64,000 bases of DNA, taken from Balanoglossus misakiensis (lineage: Eukaryota; Hemichordata). The translations under genes and the position numbers were made by a program. The notes under the pieces are model-generated. The model made no database searches. It was given only the letters and a program-made list of their open reading frames with translations, and had not been told where the DNA came from. Of the stretch, positions 26,158-37,294 are shown piece after piece; the first letter of the stretch is position 1; each line of letters starts with the position of its first letter. The stretch is taken from the NCBI GenBank assembly GCA_040954595.2, contig CM082581.2, forward strand, positions 7,006,001-7,070,000, in the 5' to 3' direction.

Positions 26158-26339
26158 TTAAAGGTATACGGTCACCTCCAATTTACATATCGCCATATAT
26201 AGTTGAAATGGCGTATTTGAGTGTTCTAAAGAACGCTTTATTTTCGCGTGTGCCACCCACTGAAAATCTGTGATTGGTTAGATCTCGATTTACCATGGTA
26301 ACTGTGGCTAAATTTGTATAGGTGACCGTATACCTTTAA
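26158..26339. mobile_element. piggyBac-type MITE (TTAA flanks, 16-bp perfect inverted repeats)
   Basis: AGGTATACGGTCACCT (26162-26177) is exactly inverted at the other end as AGGTGACCGTATACCT (26320-26335), and both ends are bordered by TTAA (26158-26161 and 26336-26339), as in piggyBac-type target duplications. The 174-bp element has no coding capacity, so it is non-autonomous. Perfect ends suggest a fairly young insertion. It lies between the leader of the minus-strand G-alpha-like gene and the SERAC1 promoter, so it may have altered a shared promoter. Confidence 0.85.
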
Positions 26340-26528
26340 TCATGTATGATGACTGATGTAGATATTATCAACAATCTGTTGCCATTCGTAAATGCCGGGT
26401 GTTATTTTATCATGTTTATACCGTGAGGTCGTGTCTCGATCGCGCACGTACTTGCAAAAACCTGTGGGTATTATAAAATAACAAAACAAATTGCGGATTT
26501 TGTGATAACCAAACTCCACCGACATTCA

Positions 26529-26576
26529 TTTCATTCACTGAAATGTACATTTCATTCACTGAAATGTACATTTCAT
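26529..26576 (+). repeat. 21-bp tandem repeat of a small palindrome
   Basis: TTTCATTCACTGAAATGTACA is present twice exactly (26529-26549, 26550-26570), and a third copy begins with TTTCAT. Each unit contains TTTCA-TTCAC-TGAAA, a five-base inverted repeat. It lies in the G-alpha/SERAC1 intergenic region and could be a repeated protein-binding site or slippage product. Confidence 0.85.
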
Positions 26577-27114
26577 GGTTATATAAACAAAGCCACGTGA
26601 CTGACAGCTACCGGTATTCGTACTATATAAAAGTAAAAAAAAAAAAAAATCATAATAACTTGTAGGTTCGGTAAATCACAATATCAACCCGAGGGTTGGG
26701 ATTCGAGTTGACATACCATTCCCCTTGCCCCGGGGAGAAGGCGGGAGACCAGTTGCATATCCTTGTGTTATATATGTTGTGAAAAAGTTTTAAACCCAGC
26801 CTCGTTCTGAGTAAAAGCCAAACAAACCTGAAAACGTTGAAATTAAAGTTGGTAACGTCTTTTGTAATATTCAGAATTGGCTATCACTCGTAGTTTGGCC
26901 TTCTGATTATTGCCCGATGTGTTTTTCTCCTAAAAATGGACAAGTTTAAGTCAAAAACGTACCCATCTCACCCTCACTGAGATAAATGTGTTTCTAACCT
27001 TTACGAAAATGGTAAAGTCCAGTCATAGAAAGCAACGTTAGATCTAATTGGCCAATAAAAACAGTCATATCAGAGAGAGGCGTAATCTGATTGGTAAACT
27101 ATCAGAGAGACTAT

Positions 27115-27139
27115 CAACATGGCGGAAAGTTCGTCGTAA
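27115..27139 (+). promoter_or_regulatory. YY1-like start-site motif overlapping a six-codon upstream ORF
   Basis: CAACATGGCGG matches the downstream-of-start YY1 motif (AANATGGCGGC) common at housekeeping metazoan promoters. The same ATG (27119) opens a six-codon frame that ends with TAA at 27137-27139, well upstream of the SERAC1 start at 27380. It marks the likely SERAC1 transcription start region; the start itself is inferred. Confidence 0.45.
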
Positions 27140-27379
27140 ACATATCGAGCTCGTTCCGTTCCAGAGAAGTTTTTTCTGAAAGTCGTTTATTTTGCACTCT
27201 ACGTGAAGTTATAGCACAGCAGCTAGTCCGGCGGAGATAAGTAACAGATTGGCGCAAGCAGATCTATTCTAACGTTACCACATCAATTTGCTGGACGCTG
27301 CGAGCGAGTGATGTGATTGCGAACACATATCCAGGTGAATCAGGATTCCGAGGCTGTGTTTAATGGTTCGCGCACAACC

Positions 27380-30300
27380 ATGCGATTTCTTAGGATTCTG
27401 AGAAGATTTGTGAGCAATGGTGTTCCTCAAGGAAAGCCGCCATCACGTAAGAGTTGTCCTATCCAAAATGTTCACACTAATTATCGTCATTTATTTTACC
27501 GCTGCGAATACAAGCAGACGACTGCAAGTGTGACACCGCGAGGTCGTGTAAGTTCACTCGCGGGTGCTTACGTGCCTTTCTACATACCCGATCCTGGCCT
27601 TGTCTAACTACTCTCGCCCCTGCATGTTCTTTTCACTCCTACGTCCTCAACTCGTTCACCACCAACCAAGATCGGTGTACGCGTCGTAGTCAATCCATAC
27701 TGAACGATGTACACAAAAATTACGTCATCGCAGTCGCGTTGATTAATGTGACCTCGTGTGACCTTAGTTGTTTACGTTTTGGTTAACCGTGTCATTGACT
27801 CAGCCAAGCGGCTTTTGTCCGCAACGACGCATTTTTCAAGGGCTTTTGTTTTGTTTACGTCGATGTTAAATGGTTACAACTGTGATATTTTGTATTTTGA
27901 TCTGATAAAACATCCAATGAAGGTTTTTGTACTAGACACCTGCTATCTATTGAGGCTATTCTGTCATTTGTGATTTCTGTACACAGGAAAGGGTCTGTAT
28001 GCTGTATCAGCAGCTGCTGTGATTGGGTGAGTTGTCATGAAAATCATATATCCTTTGAACCTTGGTCAGAAGAAAACTTCTGACATCATAGGTCACCGCA
28101 GGGTCAGGGTGCAAAGTGATGATTTGCTGGTATAAAAATGTCGGTTAATAGGGCAAAGACCTTTATGCAGCATTCCCACTGTGCGTAGTCAAGTTGTGAC
28201 ACTGATGGGGTATACAATGTATATATGTATTTGAATTTATTTATTTATCATGTAAATAATAAATTCTTTGTGAGTATTTATAGTAATATATATATTCATT
28301 TATTTGTTTATTAGTGGTGTAGCTATTTACAGAGAACTGAATTATCTCAACCATGCTGTGCAATACAAGGTAAATGGTGACTCTCAAAGCCTGGATGATG
28401 AAGAAGGTAAAATTCAGTGTTTTGGATTTCAGTCAAGATATAGGTTTTTGGTGAATCAAGCTTTACTGATAGTAATATTTTTTCTATCACTGAAGAGTGC
28501 TTTAGGTAGAAGAATATCCCATACAACCCTCTGCCCTTGTAAAACTGTACTTTAGTTGGTATACACAGAATTCGTTGTTTGGCCAAAGTTGTGACATTGC
28601 CATAGTTCACATTGTTGAAAATATAAACGACAGTCTAAGTAACTATAAAGGCTGCTGCATTTGAATTAGCATGATATCACTAATAATTGGTGCCAAACTT
28701 TAATGAATTACTGATAAAGAAAAACTTCATCATTCTTGTCTATCGTAGCTGACTTGTTCGGCCGAATAAAAGCCAACTTTGAGGAAAGGCTAGAGATTTA
28801 CAAGAGAAGGATTCGCAGTCTGGGACTTCTCTTCAATGAAGAGTCGGAAGAGGAGCGTAAGTACTACCCACCTATTTTACCATGGATAGTGGTCTGACCC
28901 ATTTGTCTTGTAATGGTTTGGTTGAATCCATGTATCAGACAACAGGGGTGACAGAATACACAAGGAAAGTTCACACAAGCTACTGTAATACTTTACCTTA
29001 CGGCCGAACTTAGTAGACTCAGATGGGATGTGTACATGTATATATGTATTGTTGATGATTGCGTAGTTGGTATAGTAATATCTATGCGTGTGTGTTTTGT
29101 GTTAAACCTGTCTACATGTATATAACATACTGGTTCTCTTCCTTTAATGATACAGCCTCCTGGTGGTCCAGGCTGGAGGTGAAAAGTGATAATCCCTGGA
29201 AACTGCTGACAATGGCCAAGTCTGACGTGAGAAATGTCAGACTCCAAGGGGTGTATGGTCTCTCCAAGAAACAGAACTGGCTTGGTGAGTACTGCATTCA
29301 GTAGCCCCTGTAATGTGATGTGCCAAACATCCTATTTCAACCTTTCACAAACAGATTCAGCTTTTCACTGTGAACATTTCAATTCCAGCAGAAAAAATGT
29401 AAAACTATTGTGTACAAAGAACTCTGTTTATGTGATGGATCAATGTTTTGAGTTAGTTGTGTAAGGCTTTATAAAGGACCAAATTTATGAGGCTCATAAA
29501 ATCCGCATCTTTGAATTTGGCATTTAAAGCTAATAAAAAGTGCTCACTAAGTTTGATAAGGCTAATAGAGTGAAGGTCTTTAAATTTGGCATCTGAGTGC
29601 TTGGTATGTTGGGTCTGTTTCCATGAAAGTTTGCCACATGCAAAAAAAACAACCTCAGATTTGTCTACTGGGCATGAACTCAGTATTACATATTACATAT
29701 TCATGAGTGGCAACCAGAGATTGCAAGTGTTCTGCATCTTTGCATAAATGTCGCTGAAAAATCAGGGATTCATTCATAGATAATGCATAAATTGTGGGAT
29801 ATTTCCTCATGCAAAGTGGATATTTTCTCCGGCAGATGCCGAGTACAGGAAGATTGCGGCTGCTCTTGATGATGTCACCAGGGTAGGACTGGCCAGAAGT
29901 AGACATGTGGATATGAGGTTCTTTGAAGGGCCACGAGAATATACCTCCTCAGAAGTGAGTTAGCCATCTTGAGTATTTGGAAATCAAGATGTGAGAGTCT
30001 GGTTTCTGTAGGAAATAAATACAAGGCTCTGTCGAAGCCTGAAAATTAGTTACTTTACTTGTTTACATGTACCATGGATATGCATACACTGTGAACTGGC
30101 TCCCATTGTTATCGATTGTCACTTTATGAGTACCTTTGATGGGTTGATTGATACGGTCGCTGATTCGTGGATTTGTGTTTTTTCCTTCTCAGGAGTCTCT
30201 GGAGAAGTCCTTCCGCAAGCTCTTGTCTTCACTTCCCATGACAGGGCTGGACAAGTGTGCTCAGTACTTCACTGCAGTAGCCATGCAGGAAGGCAAAACT

Positions 30301-33300
30301 GCCTTGGCTGATGTCAGGGTGAGTTAGTGAGTACCCCTCCCCCCAAACAACAACAATAATAACACCACAAACAAACAATAACCCAACTGCAGTATGTGAT
30401 TTGGTCTGATGAATCAAACAGTTGAGATGTCACATTGTGCAGGAATCATAGCGGTGATGCGATTTAAGAATGACTGTCTGCTGAGCTGTGAACAAACATG
30501 TACTTATTTCTAAGCTTTGCAAATACATGTATGATTCACAAGGGAAGGCAGTGTGAGATTTAGCCTCTTGTTTGTGTCCTCATTCAGGGCGGTATGTGGT
30601 GCTTCGGAGGAACTGGGCTACCTTTTGCCACAACTCTGAGTAACATCCCTGAGCAGAAAGTGGAGTTGTATTATTTGCAAGCACTTCTCAGGCACTCCGA
30701 GGTAAGCTAGAAAGATCATGGGTCAAATAAGATACCTCAGGTATCGCTTTTAGTTACTGTCTTGTGTTCCTATATGAATGTTGTGATGGTTTAATTGTGG
30801 GTATCTCACCTATATACGAATCTATGTCCGCCGACCATTAGAAATATCATCATTAATTAGTTCAGAAGTATCCTGTCTTTGGGTTGCTGTTACTTTGTTA
30901 ATATTCTAATAAAAATACTTTTTTTTGTCTCCAAGCTACCAAGTCATTGTGATGTAATTGTACAAAATGGTGGTGTGGACTTGCTGCAGCATCTGGCGGA
31001 GAAAAGAGAGAATAGTCTGACATTACTCTGTAAGATTTGCAGAGTCATCGGCAATCTCTGCCTTCATGAACATCTCCATTCTGAGATTCTCAAGTCAGGT
31101 GAGTCACTGGAAATGTTTGTTTGTGTGTGTGTGCCTGTGTGTGCATGTCTCTGTCTGTCTGGACTTCGTAGTATAATTGGTGCTGGGGACTATATCTCAA
31201 TTTTAAGCTTTTTATATCAAAGTCCACAATTAACCCCAGATTTGCTTTTACGTTTTCATTTTAATCTGGACCCTTCCACCCCCATATTCCAGTGCATGGT
31301 TCCAATCGCATTATGGAAAACACTAGAACTGGACCAAACTATACCTGGTTCATGTATGATGTCTTTTTTTTCCAGAATGGGTGAGTCTGCTAGCATCATG
31401 GATGAAATCCAAGTACATTCCATTGTCCATCCATGCATCCAGAGCCTTGGCCAACCTGGACAGGGATTTCTCCAAGGAGAAATATGAACATGGCGTCTAT
31501 GTGATGCACCCGCAGTTTAGAACCAGGTCAGGAAAGAGGCAGATTCTATTAACAAAAGTTGTGTTTTAGAAAGATCAGACTCAGAGGTGTGGTTGTATTT
31601 CTTCATTCCAGTGCAAAATTAACAGGGAGTGAATTTTGAGTAAGTTTTGCTTGTATTTCTGTAAAAGGCATTTGTGATTAGGTGGCAATCATACGAAATT
31701 TGTTCCCTGAAGAACTAAAGGGGTTGATGCCAGCCACAGATCTATTGACAGGTTTTCACTTTTTTTCAGTGAATCGGCTGTTGCAGATGTCATCTTCGTA
31801 CACGGTCTGCTGGGAGGTGCATTCAAGACATGGAGACAGCAGTATCCGGACACACCACCCGCAGAAGAGGCCCCGCAATCCATGCAGTCGTTCAGAAGTC
31901 GAAACCAGAACATCACCGACTGTTGGCCGAAGGTCAGTCAGGAATTCTTGCTTGTACCAGGGTTTCATCGCCCGTTTTTGTCAGAAATGATAAATCTGAC
32001 TAGCAATGTTGTGGAAAATTTATTATAAAAAACTTGCTAATTCTAGACATGGTTTAGTTACTTGCTTTTATAAGTGAGTACAATGCAGGCAGTGTGGTAG
32101 TGACTTGTAGCATGAATATAGCAGATACTTTGATGTATATTAATTCTCGTCTTTGATTTCAGAGTTGGTTATCTGAAGATATTCCGTACAGTCGCATAAT
32201 TACTCTGGAATATGATACTCAAGTTAGTAACTGGACCCCAAAGTGTCCCTTTGAAAGTGAAAAGTAAGTGAAATGTGTGTGGGTGTGTGCGTGCATGCAC
32301 GTGTGTGTGTTCAGGTGTCAATGTAGGTATACATGCCCTCATGCATGGTGCCTGATGCTGATGTTACAGTACAATGTTCATGCTAAGGGGTATGTCAGGC
32401 ATAAATCTCAGTCACCTGGTCGGGTTGACAAGGGAAAAATAAATCCTAAAAGCCAAAACATGTAAACCAGTGCAAACCTGTTGTTTTGTTGTTTCATTGC
32501 AGACGTACCATCAGCAGCAGAAGTGCTGAGATGCTGAATAAATTAAAACTTGCAGGAGTTGGCGAGCGGCCAATCATTTGGGTAACCCATTCCATGGGAG
32601 GTAAGTCAGGGTATGTTAGGAGGGGAGGGAGCAAGTGCACAATAAAGACTAACTGAAGAGCAAATGAAACCAAGTCATCCTCACTGTTTTACACACACTC
32701 TACAACACAGGTCTGCTCGTCAAGCAGATGATACTGGACGCGGAGAACAGCAAGGAATTCAAGAGCATGGCCGACCAGAGTCGCGGCTTCGTCTTCTACA
32801 GCACGCCTCACAAAGGTTCCCCGTTGGCTGCGTATTCCCAGCAGGCCAAGATTCTCCTCTACCCGTCCGTAGAGGTTGAAGATCTCAGCACTGGTGAGTC
32901 CACTATCCCCGCCACAGGGCATTCCAACAGCACATCAAAAATCAAGTTAATTCTGTTTTATTTTCCAAGTGCGTGCAGATTCAAATTATTAGATGAAGCT
33001 TCAGATTGGCGGCCATATTTGGGGAGTACCCAAAAATATTAATGCACTCTCTTTAACCCATGTATTCTTACACTAATGAAATAGCTGAACAACATGACCT
33101 AAAAGTTACTTCAATGACAACCCCTATGAAAACTTCACTCTTCTTTCTTTACTTAAGTCATTTTTGTGTTTTTTGATTTCTACAGACTCTACAGCTCTGA
33201 AAGAGCAACATGAAAAATTCCGGGCATTTGTGAGGAGGAGGAAGCTGCCATGTCTGAGTTTCGGAGAGAGGGATCCCACCAACATTGGTCTGGGCATGAA

Positions 33301-33696
33301 GCTAGTGATAGTGCCTGATGCATCTGCAAGTAAGTTGGAGATAGCACATTGTCAGTTACTGCCCCTAATCTGGAACACATGTCTTAATTAAATAATAGTA
33401 CATGGTTCAGATCATCACAATGTATCATGGGTAAAAAGTTAACTACAGTCTTTTGTCACATGAGTCTGATTACGATATTTTTTGCCACGATTTCAGACCC
33501 TGGTTTCGGCGACTACAAGCAGCTGCCCACAGATCATCTGAACGTATGCAAACCAGACAACATAGACGCTGATCTCTATCAATTTCTCGTCTGTTTCCTG
33601 GATGAGCTCGTTCCCAAGAGGGTCATCACAGAAATCACTGAAGTCCTGGATCCCAACAAAGCAACAGAGGAATATTATTTTGGTGACATGTTTTAA
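27380..33696 (+). CDS. SERAC1: SERAC1, lipase-like phosphatidylglycerol-remodelling protein, complete, 16 coding exons
   Basis: Exons: 27380-27446, 27987-28026, 28315-28406, 28749-28856, 29156-29284, 29836-29954, 30193-30318, 30588-30701, 30936-31098, 31376-31526, 31770-31932, 32163-32263, 32503-32600, 32711-32893, 33186-33329, 33497-33696. All introns are GT/AG and every phase fits, giving 1,998 nt, 665 residues (human about 654). A basic N-terminus ([10 protein letters not shown]) and hydrophobic segment (residues 25-41) fit organelle-membrane targeting. The C-terminal alpha/beta-hydrolase has [10 protein letters not shown] (377-386), nucleophile motif WVTHSMGG with Ser488, STPHKGS, and TDHLNVCKP with probable catalytic His613. 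Known SERAC1 acts at mitochondria-ER contacts, remodelling phosphatidylglycerol for cardiolipin/BMP and cholesterol trafficking. No frameshift or missing exon. The start is the first in-frame ATG of exon 1; an upstream 5' UTR exon is possible. Confidence 0.95.
31115..31162 (+). repeat. TG-rich microsatellite in SERAC1 intron 9
   Basis: TGTGTGTG/TGTCTCTGTCTG repeat beginning about 15 bases after the exon 9 donor. A similar tract follows the exon 12 donor (about 32274-32312). Such GT-rich runs next to a 5' splice site can bind CELF/TIA-type splicing regulators. Confidence 0.8.
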
Positions 33697-34435
33697 TTTA
33701 CGAAAGAAAAATAACAAAACACAAAACTTTTTATATAGAAAAAGGTGAACTGAAATACGAGTATTTTTTTTTAGAAAGCTTCATTTGACAGCTTTTACCT
33801 ACTTTTTATATCGAAATGATTTGAGGTTTTCTGACATAAATGCATGCTGCATAATTTATAAAGTTATCCCAAACAGGGTACACAGTTGTTTTAGAACTTG
33901 TAGTGTAACAGCTTCAGTAATGATTGCGTCATGTGTACCATGCAAAACAGAACAGAAGAAATCTTAATTCTGTGTGAAGTCGGATCACTTACAACAAAGA
34001 TGGAAATTGCAGATTTTTGAAATCTAAAAATGGGCTGATTGGTGTACATAGTTTCTTGTGATTTAGAAATTAGAGACGAGTCTTTGACTAAGACTTTCGT
34101 GTTTTCCATAATTATATGGAGCCTCTTATGTGAGCTATTGTTTCTTAGATAATTTAATGAAGGCACCAATATTTCTGAGAGTGTTTGTGTATATGTGGGT
34201 ATGTGTGTGTGTGTGTGTGTTTAACTTTCAAAATACCACTACGAAGCATTCACAGATGACATTTATGACTTTTGACACTTTGCAAACTGTGAAAAGTGTT
34301 CATCTTTTACCCCCAACTCGTGCTGAAGGAATGTTACTTATTTTTCATTTAAAAAATAGACAAAAAACGTATAGCTCCCCTATTTGTTCTGTCTTCATGA
34401 ATTGTGAATTTTTTTAAGAAGGTATAAAATTGAAA

Positions 34436-34441
34436 AATAAA
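34436..34441 (+). terminator. SERAC1 polyadenylation signal
   Basis: AATAAA 740 bases after the SERAC1 stop, followed within 35 bases by a TGTGTATGTTATTTT downstream element. It gives a 3' UTR of about 750 nt that includes a (TG) run near 34199-34221. Confidence 0.65.
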
Positions 34442-34915
34442 ATTCCCCTTTCAAAAAGAGCTGTGTATGTTATTTTAGTATAGTTAATTGCACGAGTAGG
34501 TGCTCTGGTACAGTTCTAAACACCACCCTTATCGTCAGGAACTTGTAAACAGCACTCAGTCGAAACTTATACAACTATATACATCCTATTGGAAATTTAC
34601 TGTCGATAAATGTGCCGACTTTGCTTTGAACACCCACAATGCAATGGGGTGACCCATAGCTTGCAGAGGTCATTTATGCACCTGGTATAGATGTTTGGGA
34701 GGTTGACCAGACAAGTGGGAGAAGAGTTCCATTCAATGCAAATCTGCATGAGAAAAGACATGCTATACCACCTGTGTAGAAGGAAACTTTTAATCTGATT
34801 GGTCAAATACATCGCTCCCTCTGCTTTACTGCGTTTGCTATTGGCCATCAAGAAGGCATTCAATCTACACATGCAGGAGATTGGTCGTAAGTGGTAGTTT
34901 TTGCATATTTAGATT

Positions 34916-36724
34916 ATGGTCTATTCACGTGGATGGCCTGCCACGCCATTTTCGTGTTTTCCACTGGTCAGGATAGACCTTGTCAACTTCTCTGATATTT
35001 CTGATACTGGCTACGGTAGTGATATTGGACGGTTTGTGTCTCAGTTTGACCTTGGTGATAGGCTACTCCCGTGGAAAGCACTACAAAAGGAGGTGAGTAA
35101 CCAAATTTCTCCAGCAGTTTGTAGGTGGGGTGAAATGTAGTAGAGCGGTGGTGGACACGTGGAACTGTACAGAAAAGTTATTGCCTATGAACATGTATGG
35201 TGTGGTTGTATGTTCCAACATGTAACAGCGACCTCTGTGGTCAGTTGGATATGAACTAACGTCCAAGTGATGACGATCATGCATCACGATCTAACAGGTC
35301 ATGCGGAGAGATGTTCAAACTTTCGGGAAGCTTGTTATCCTAATTATGCAATCTTCAATTACTTCCCCGCGTTTTAATAGGTGCCAACCGCGTAATAACA
35401 TTCACTTCGCGACTTCTTGTTCATTGTGAAAGGATGCGACCCTGTACTTTTATGGCCTTACGCTTTTTCCAAGTCAAACGCTTTAAAGTTGTGTTACGGG
35501 TTACCTTGACACCACTAATACCCGAAGACACGCGTTGGGGGTGTTGTTGATTGGCGCATTGTTGATGCCTCAGAGATGGGCCCTTGCATGTTCGGCTGGT
35601 TGTCGACAAAGGGTATGGACGCACCTTTACTAATCAAATCAAAACAAAGCGAGGTGCTTCTTTCTGTTGTGTTTTTGTCATCGTACGTACGTTGCTAGAG
35701 TGGAAACCAATTAGCAAGGATTTTTTTTTTACAAATTACACTCCCATAAAAAATAGCACAATCTCGTAAGGAATGACCAGACCGCCACAAGCCGACTCCG
35801 CGATGATAGTATCTGTATTGTAAATCCGAGTCACATTTTTTTCGGATCTTCGAGGTTACCGCGTGTAACAGGTCTGTAGTTTATTGCGATAGTCGCGTCC
35901 ATCCTCAAAAAGCTACATAATTAAATAAAATTGCAAAACCGCAAGGTACAATAAAAAAAGTTTTATTTGATAAAAGTTACTCAGTGAAAACTTATTATAA
36001 AGGCACATGCAATTGTGGCATAGAAGCTGTCTCCATTGGGCCTCAAACCCAGAAAAGCTAACAATTAGTTGTCAGTAAAATCTGAAGATCGAATATTAGT
36101 ATTTCGTGATACTTGTAGATTCTACAATCCGCGCAAATTGCCGTTGGGACGGACATGCAAACTGCGAATGGACGAAACCTTAGAATTGCACGAAAATCTG
36201 AGTAAATAAATAGTGTTACAGATTGCATTAATATTTGAAATCTTTGATATCAAGACCACAATAATGACTAAATTTTCTCTGAAGCGAAGTTTTATTTGAT
36301 CTACCACAAAGTCCTCCTGATTCTGTGGAGATGTTAGCGCCGTGTAGTCTGATGGCTAGAATTTTAGAAGCCTTAAATATCGAGCGCAAACCCACACACG
36401 GACGACACTATCCTTGGTTAGTTTTAATGTTAATTGAAGCACCACAGGATGACTGCTTTATGTCGACACGTTTACATGAAAATCCTTTCACTTTAAATTC
36501 ACTTTAATTCATGTCTGTTGAGGCAACACACCTTGTTATGCAAGACCTGAATTAGATGTCGTGTGTTGCATGAGATGGAAGTGAAGGTTATATATTCTAC
36601 AACGAATACCTAATCGTTTCTTTCATTTTTCATTCAGGGGGTGCCATTCACTATGGATAGCGGAGTTGATAATAAGCCCCTATCGATTTCCTTGCCGTGT
36701 TCCAGTCTTCCTCCAAGGACATAG
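34916..36724 (+). CDS. Possible two-exon gene, 87-residue protein of unknown function
   Basis: Exon A (34916-35092) opens with ATG and ends in a strong donor, GAG|GTGAGT, phase 0. Exon B (36638-36724) follows a strong pyrimidine acceptor (TTTCATTTTTCATTCAG) in phase 0 and ends in TAG. Joined, they give 87 residues including VNFSDISDTGYGSDIGRF and LPWKALQKE before the junction. No domain, signal peptide or family is recognised. An in-frame acceptor (TTTTCCACTGGTCAG) at 34970 means exon A could instead be internal, with upstream exons missed. No clear AATAAA follows exon B. It lies between SERAC1 and the convergent GPCR, and exon B may fall opposite the GPCR 3' UTR. Matched phases and good splice sites are the only support. 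Confidence 0.35.
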
Positions 36725-37294
36725 GCCTATAGGAAAACACCAATGAAGGTAGGCTAATGTTTTACAATATGCATTCACTGTGTCTGTGGTGTTTTATAAC
36801 TTTTCATTTTCATGTGTTGCCATTTTGACTTGATGAGACGCATGCGTAGTGCCGGCGACCATTCCCTTTAAAACGGGCATAAATTTACGTGTACACATAA
36901 TACGTCGAGCTTACACCGACATACGCGGACGTGTACTTAAAACCCTTTCTCGTGTTTTTCTCAAACCAACTTAAAGTTGATGATAACAAAATAGGGGTCC
37001 TCGTGTAAGTTTTTTCTTCTTAAAACAAGATGATTGTTTCCAAAAGAATCCCCGCATAGGTTAATGTAGTAACGACTTGAAAGGTTTGGGGAACTTATTT
37101 TTTTCTGAAAATCTGCCCCAGAATTGATTGCTACCTCTAAATCCTTAGTCAATGTCTTAGAACGCCATGTCTGGTACAATGCTATGGACGTACAGCAACT
37201 ATGAAGTCAACTATTCTGTGATAAAAATATTATGTCTCAAATAAGCCTATAAAATAGCAAATGTGTTTGCCATACCCGTCTGTAGGTGTTTTTT
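36725..37294. other. Intergenic / probable GPCR 3' UTR
   Basis: AT-rich, no coding exon. The nearest minus-strand AATAAA after the GPCR stop is the complement of TTTATT at about 36290, so this stretch is probably the GPCR 3' UTR, transcribed right to left. Confidence 0.4.

Noticed and set aside
26685-26760. GGGATTCGAGTT resembling a tRNA B box
   Set aside because: No A box or cloverleaf can be drawn around it.
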